This document shows positions 6,447 through 6,484 of a stretch of DNA of 6,484 nt, piece by piece (positions within the stretch are counted from its first letter, which is position 1; every line of letters starts with the position of its first letter). The notes beneath the pieces are model-generated. The model was not told the DNA's origin. It saw only the letters and a program-made list of their open reading frames with translations, and did not search any database. The stretch is from Spirochaetaceae bacterium (GTDB lineage Bacteria; Spirochaetota; Spirochaetia; Treponematales; Breznakiellaceae): contig JAITHM010000046.1 of NCBI GenBank assembly GCA_031279965.1, forward strand, positions 1 through 6,484, written 5' to 3'. A program made the translations under genes and the position numbers.

Positions 6447-6484
6447 GTGCGCCTGTCGAAGTATGGACAGACGGCGGCTGTCAC
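6443..6484 (+). CDS. rnhA: Ribonuclease HI, N-terminal fragment cut by the window edge
   Basis: RNase HI degrades the RNA strand of RNA-DNA hybrids, including R-loops and Okazaki primers, using two metal ions. Only 14 codons are present. From a GTG start they read V-S-A-P-V-E-V-W-T-D-G-G-C-H. The VxVWTDGGC segment matches the first beta strand of RNase HI, whose consensus is about V-x-(I/V)-(Y/F)-T-D-G-(S/A)-C; its Asp is the first catalytic residue. The start overlaps the protease stop (GTGA), indicating translational coupling. No separate ribosome site is visible. The assignment rests on a very short motif, but that motif is distinctive. Confidence 0.7.
   Translation, partial: MSAPVEVWTDGGCH

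Overview
The window looks like chromosomal DNA from a spirochaete, most likely a treponeme. This is an inference from gene content. There are two large lipoproteins. One is a mosaic of bacterial Ig-like/cadherin-like beta-sandwich repeats ending in a DUF6273-like lectin-type domain, a kind of surface lipoprotein I associate with gut treponemes. The short omega subunit also resembles spirochaete RpoZ. No rRNA, tRNA, CRISPR array or insertion sequence was seen.

Layout. Positions 1-140 are GC-rich, full of G and C runs, and include a 16-base poly-C tract (84-99). This region encodes the missing N-terminus and signal peptide of the first gene, a surface lipoprotein on the + strand that ends at 2180. 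It converges head-on with a minus-strand cluster, and the two stop codons abut at 2180/2181. The cluster, read right to left, is rpoZ (RNA polymerase omega), miaA (tRNA A37 dimethylallyltransferase) and a TatD-family metal-dependent hydrolase. miaA and tatD overlap by 11 nt. rpoZ and miaA are separated by about 70 nt holding inverted repeats. A 134-nt divergent intergenic region (4330-4463) separates rpoZ from a + strand gene for a lipoprotein serine protease (trypsin-like, His/Asp/Ser triad). The protease gene overlaps, by GTGA, the start of a gene that reads like ribonuclease HI and is cut by the window edge.

How the genes relate. rpoZ-miaA-tatD is a housekeeping block (transcription, tRNA modification, nuclease/hydrolase). 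The protease and RNase HI genes form a tightly coupled pair reading the other way. The mosaic lipoprotein is the accessory, probably surface-exposed element.

The points most worth checking are: (1) the poly-C tract at the lipoprotein N-terminus, where no canonical start codon is in frame, suggesting slipped-strand phase variation or a sequence error; (2) the C-terminus of the same lipoprotein, with 15 consecutive NNY codons in a lectin-type domain followed by a 14-bp perfect inverted repeat, which resembles the target end of a diversity-generating retroelement, although no reverse transcriptase or template repeat is in the window; and (3) alternative hairpins between rpoZ and miaA.
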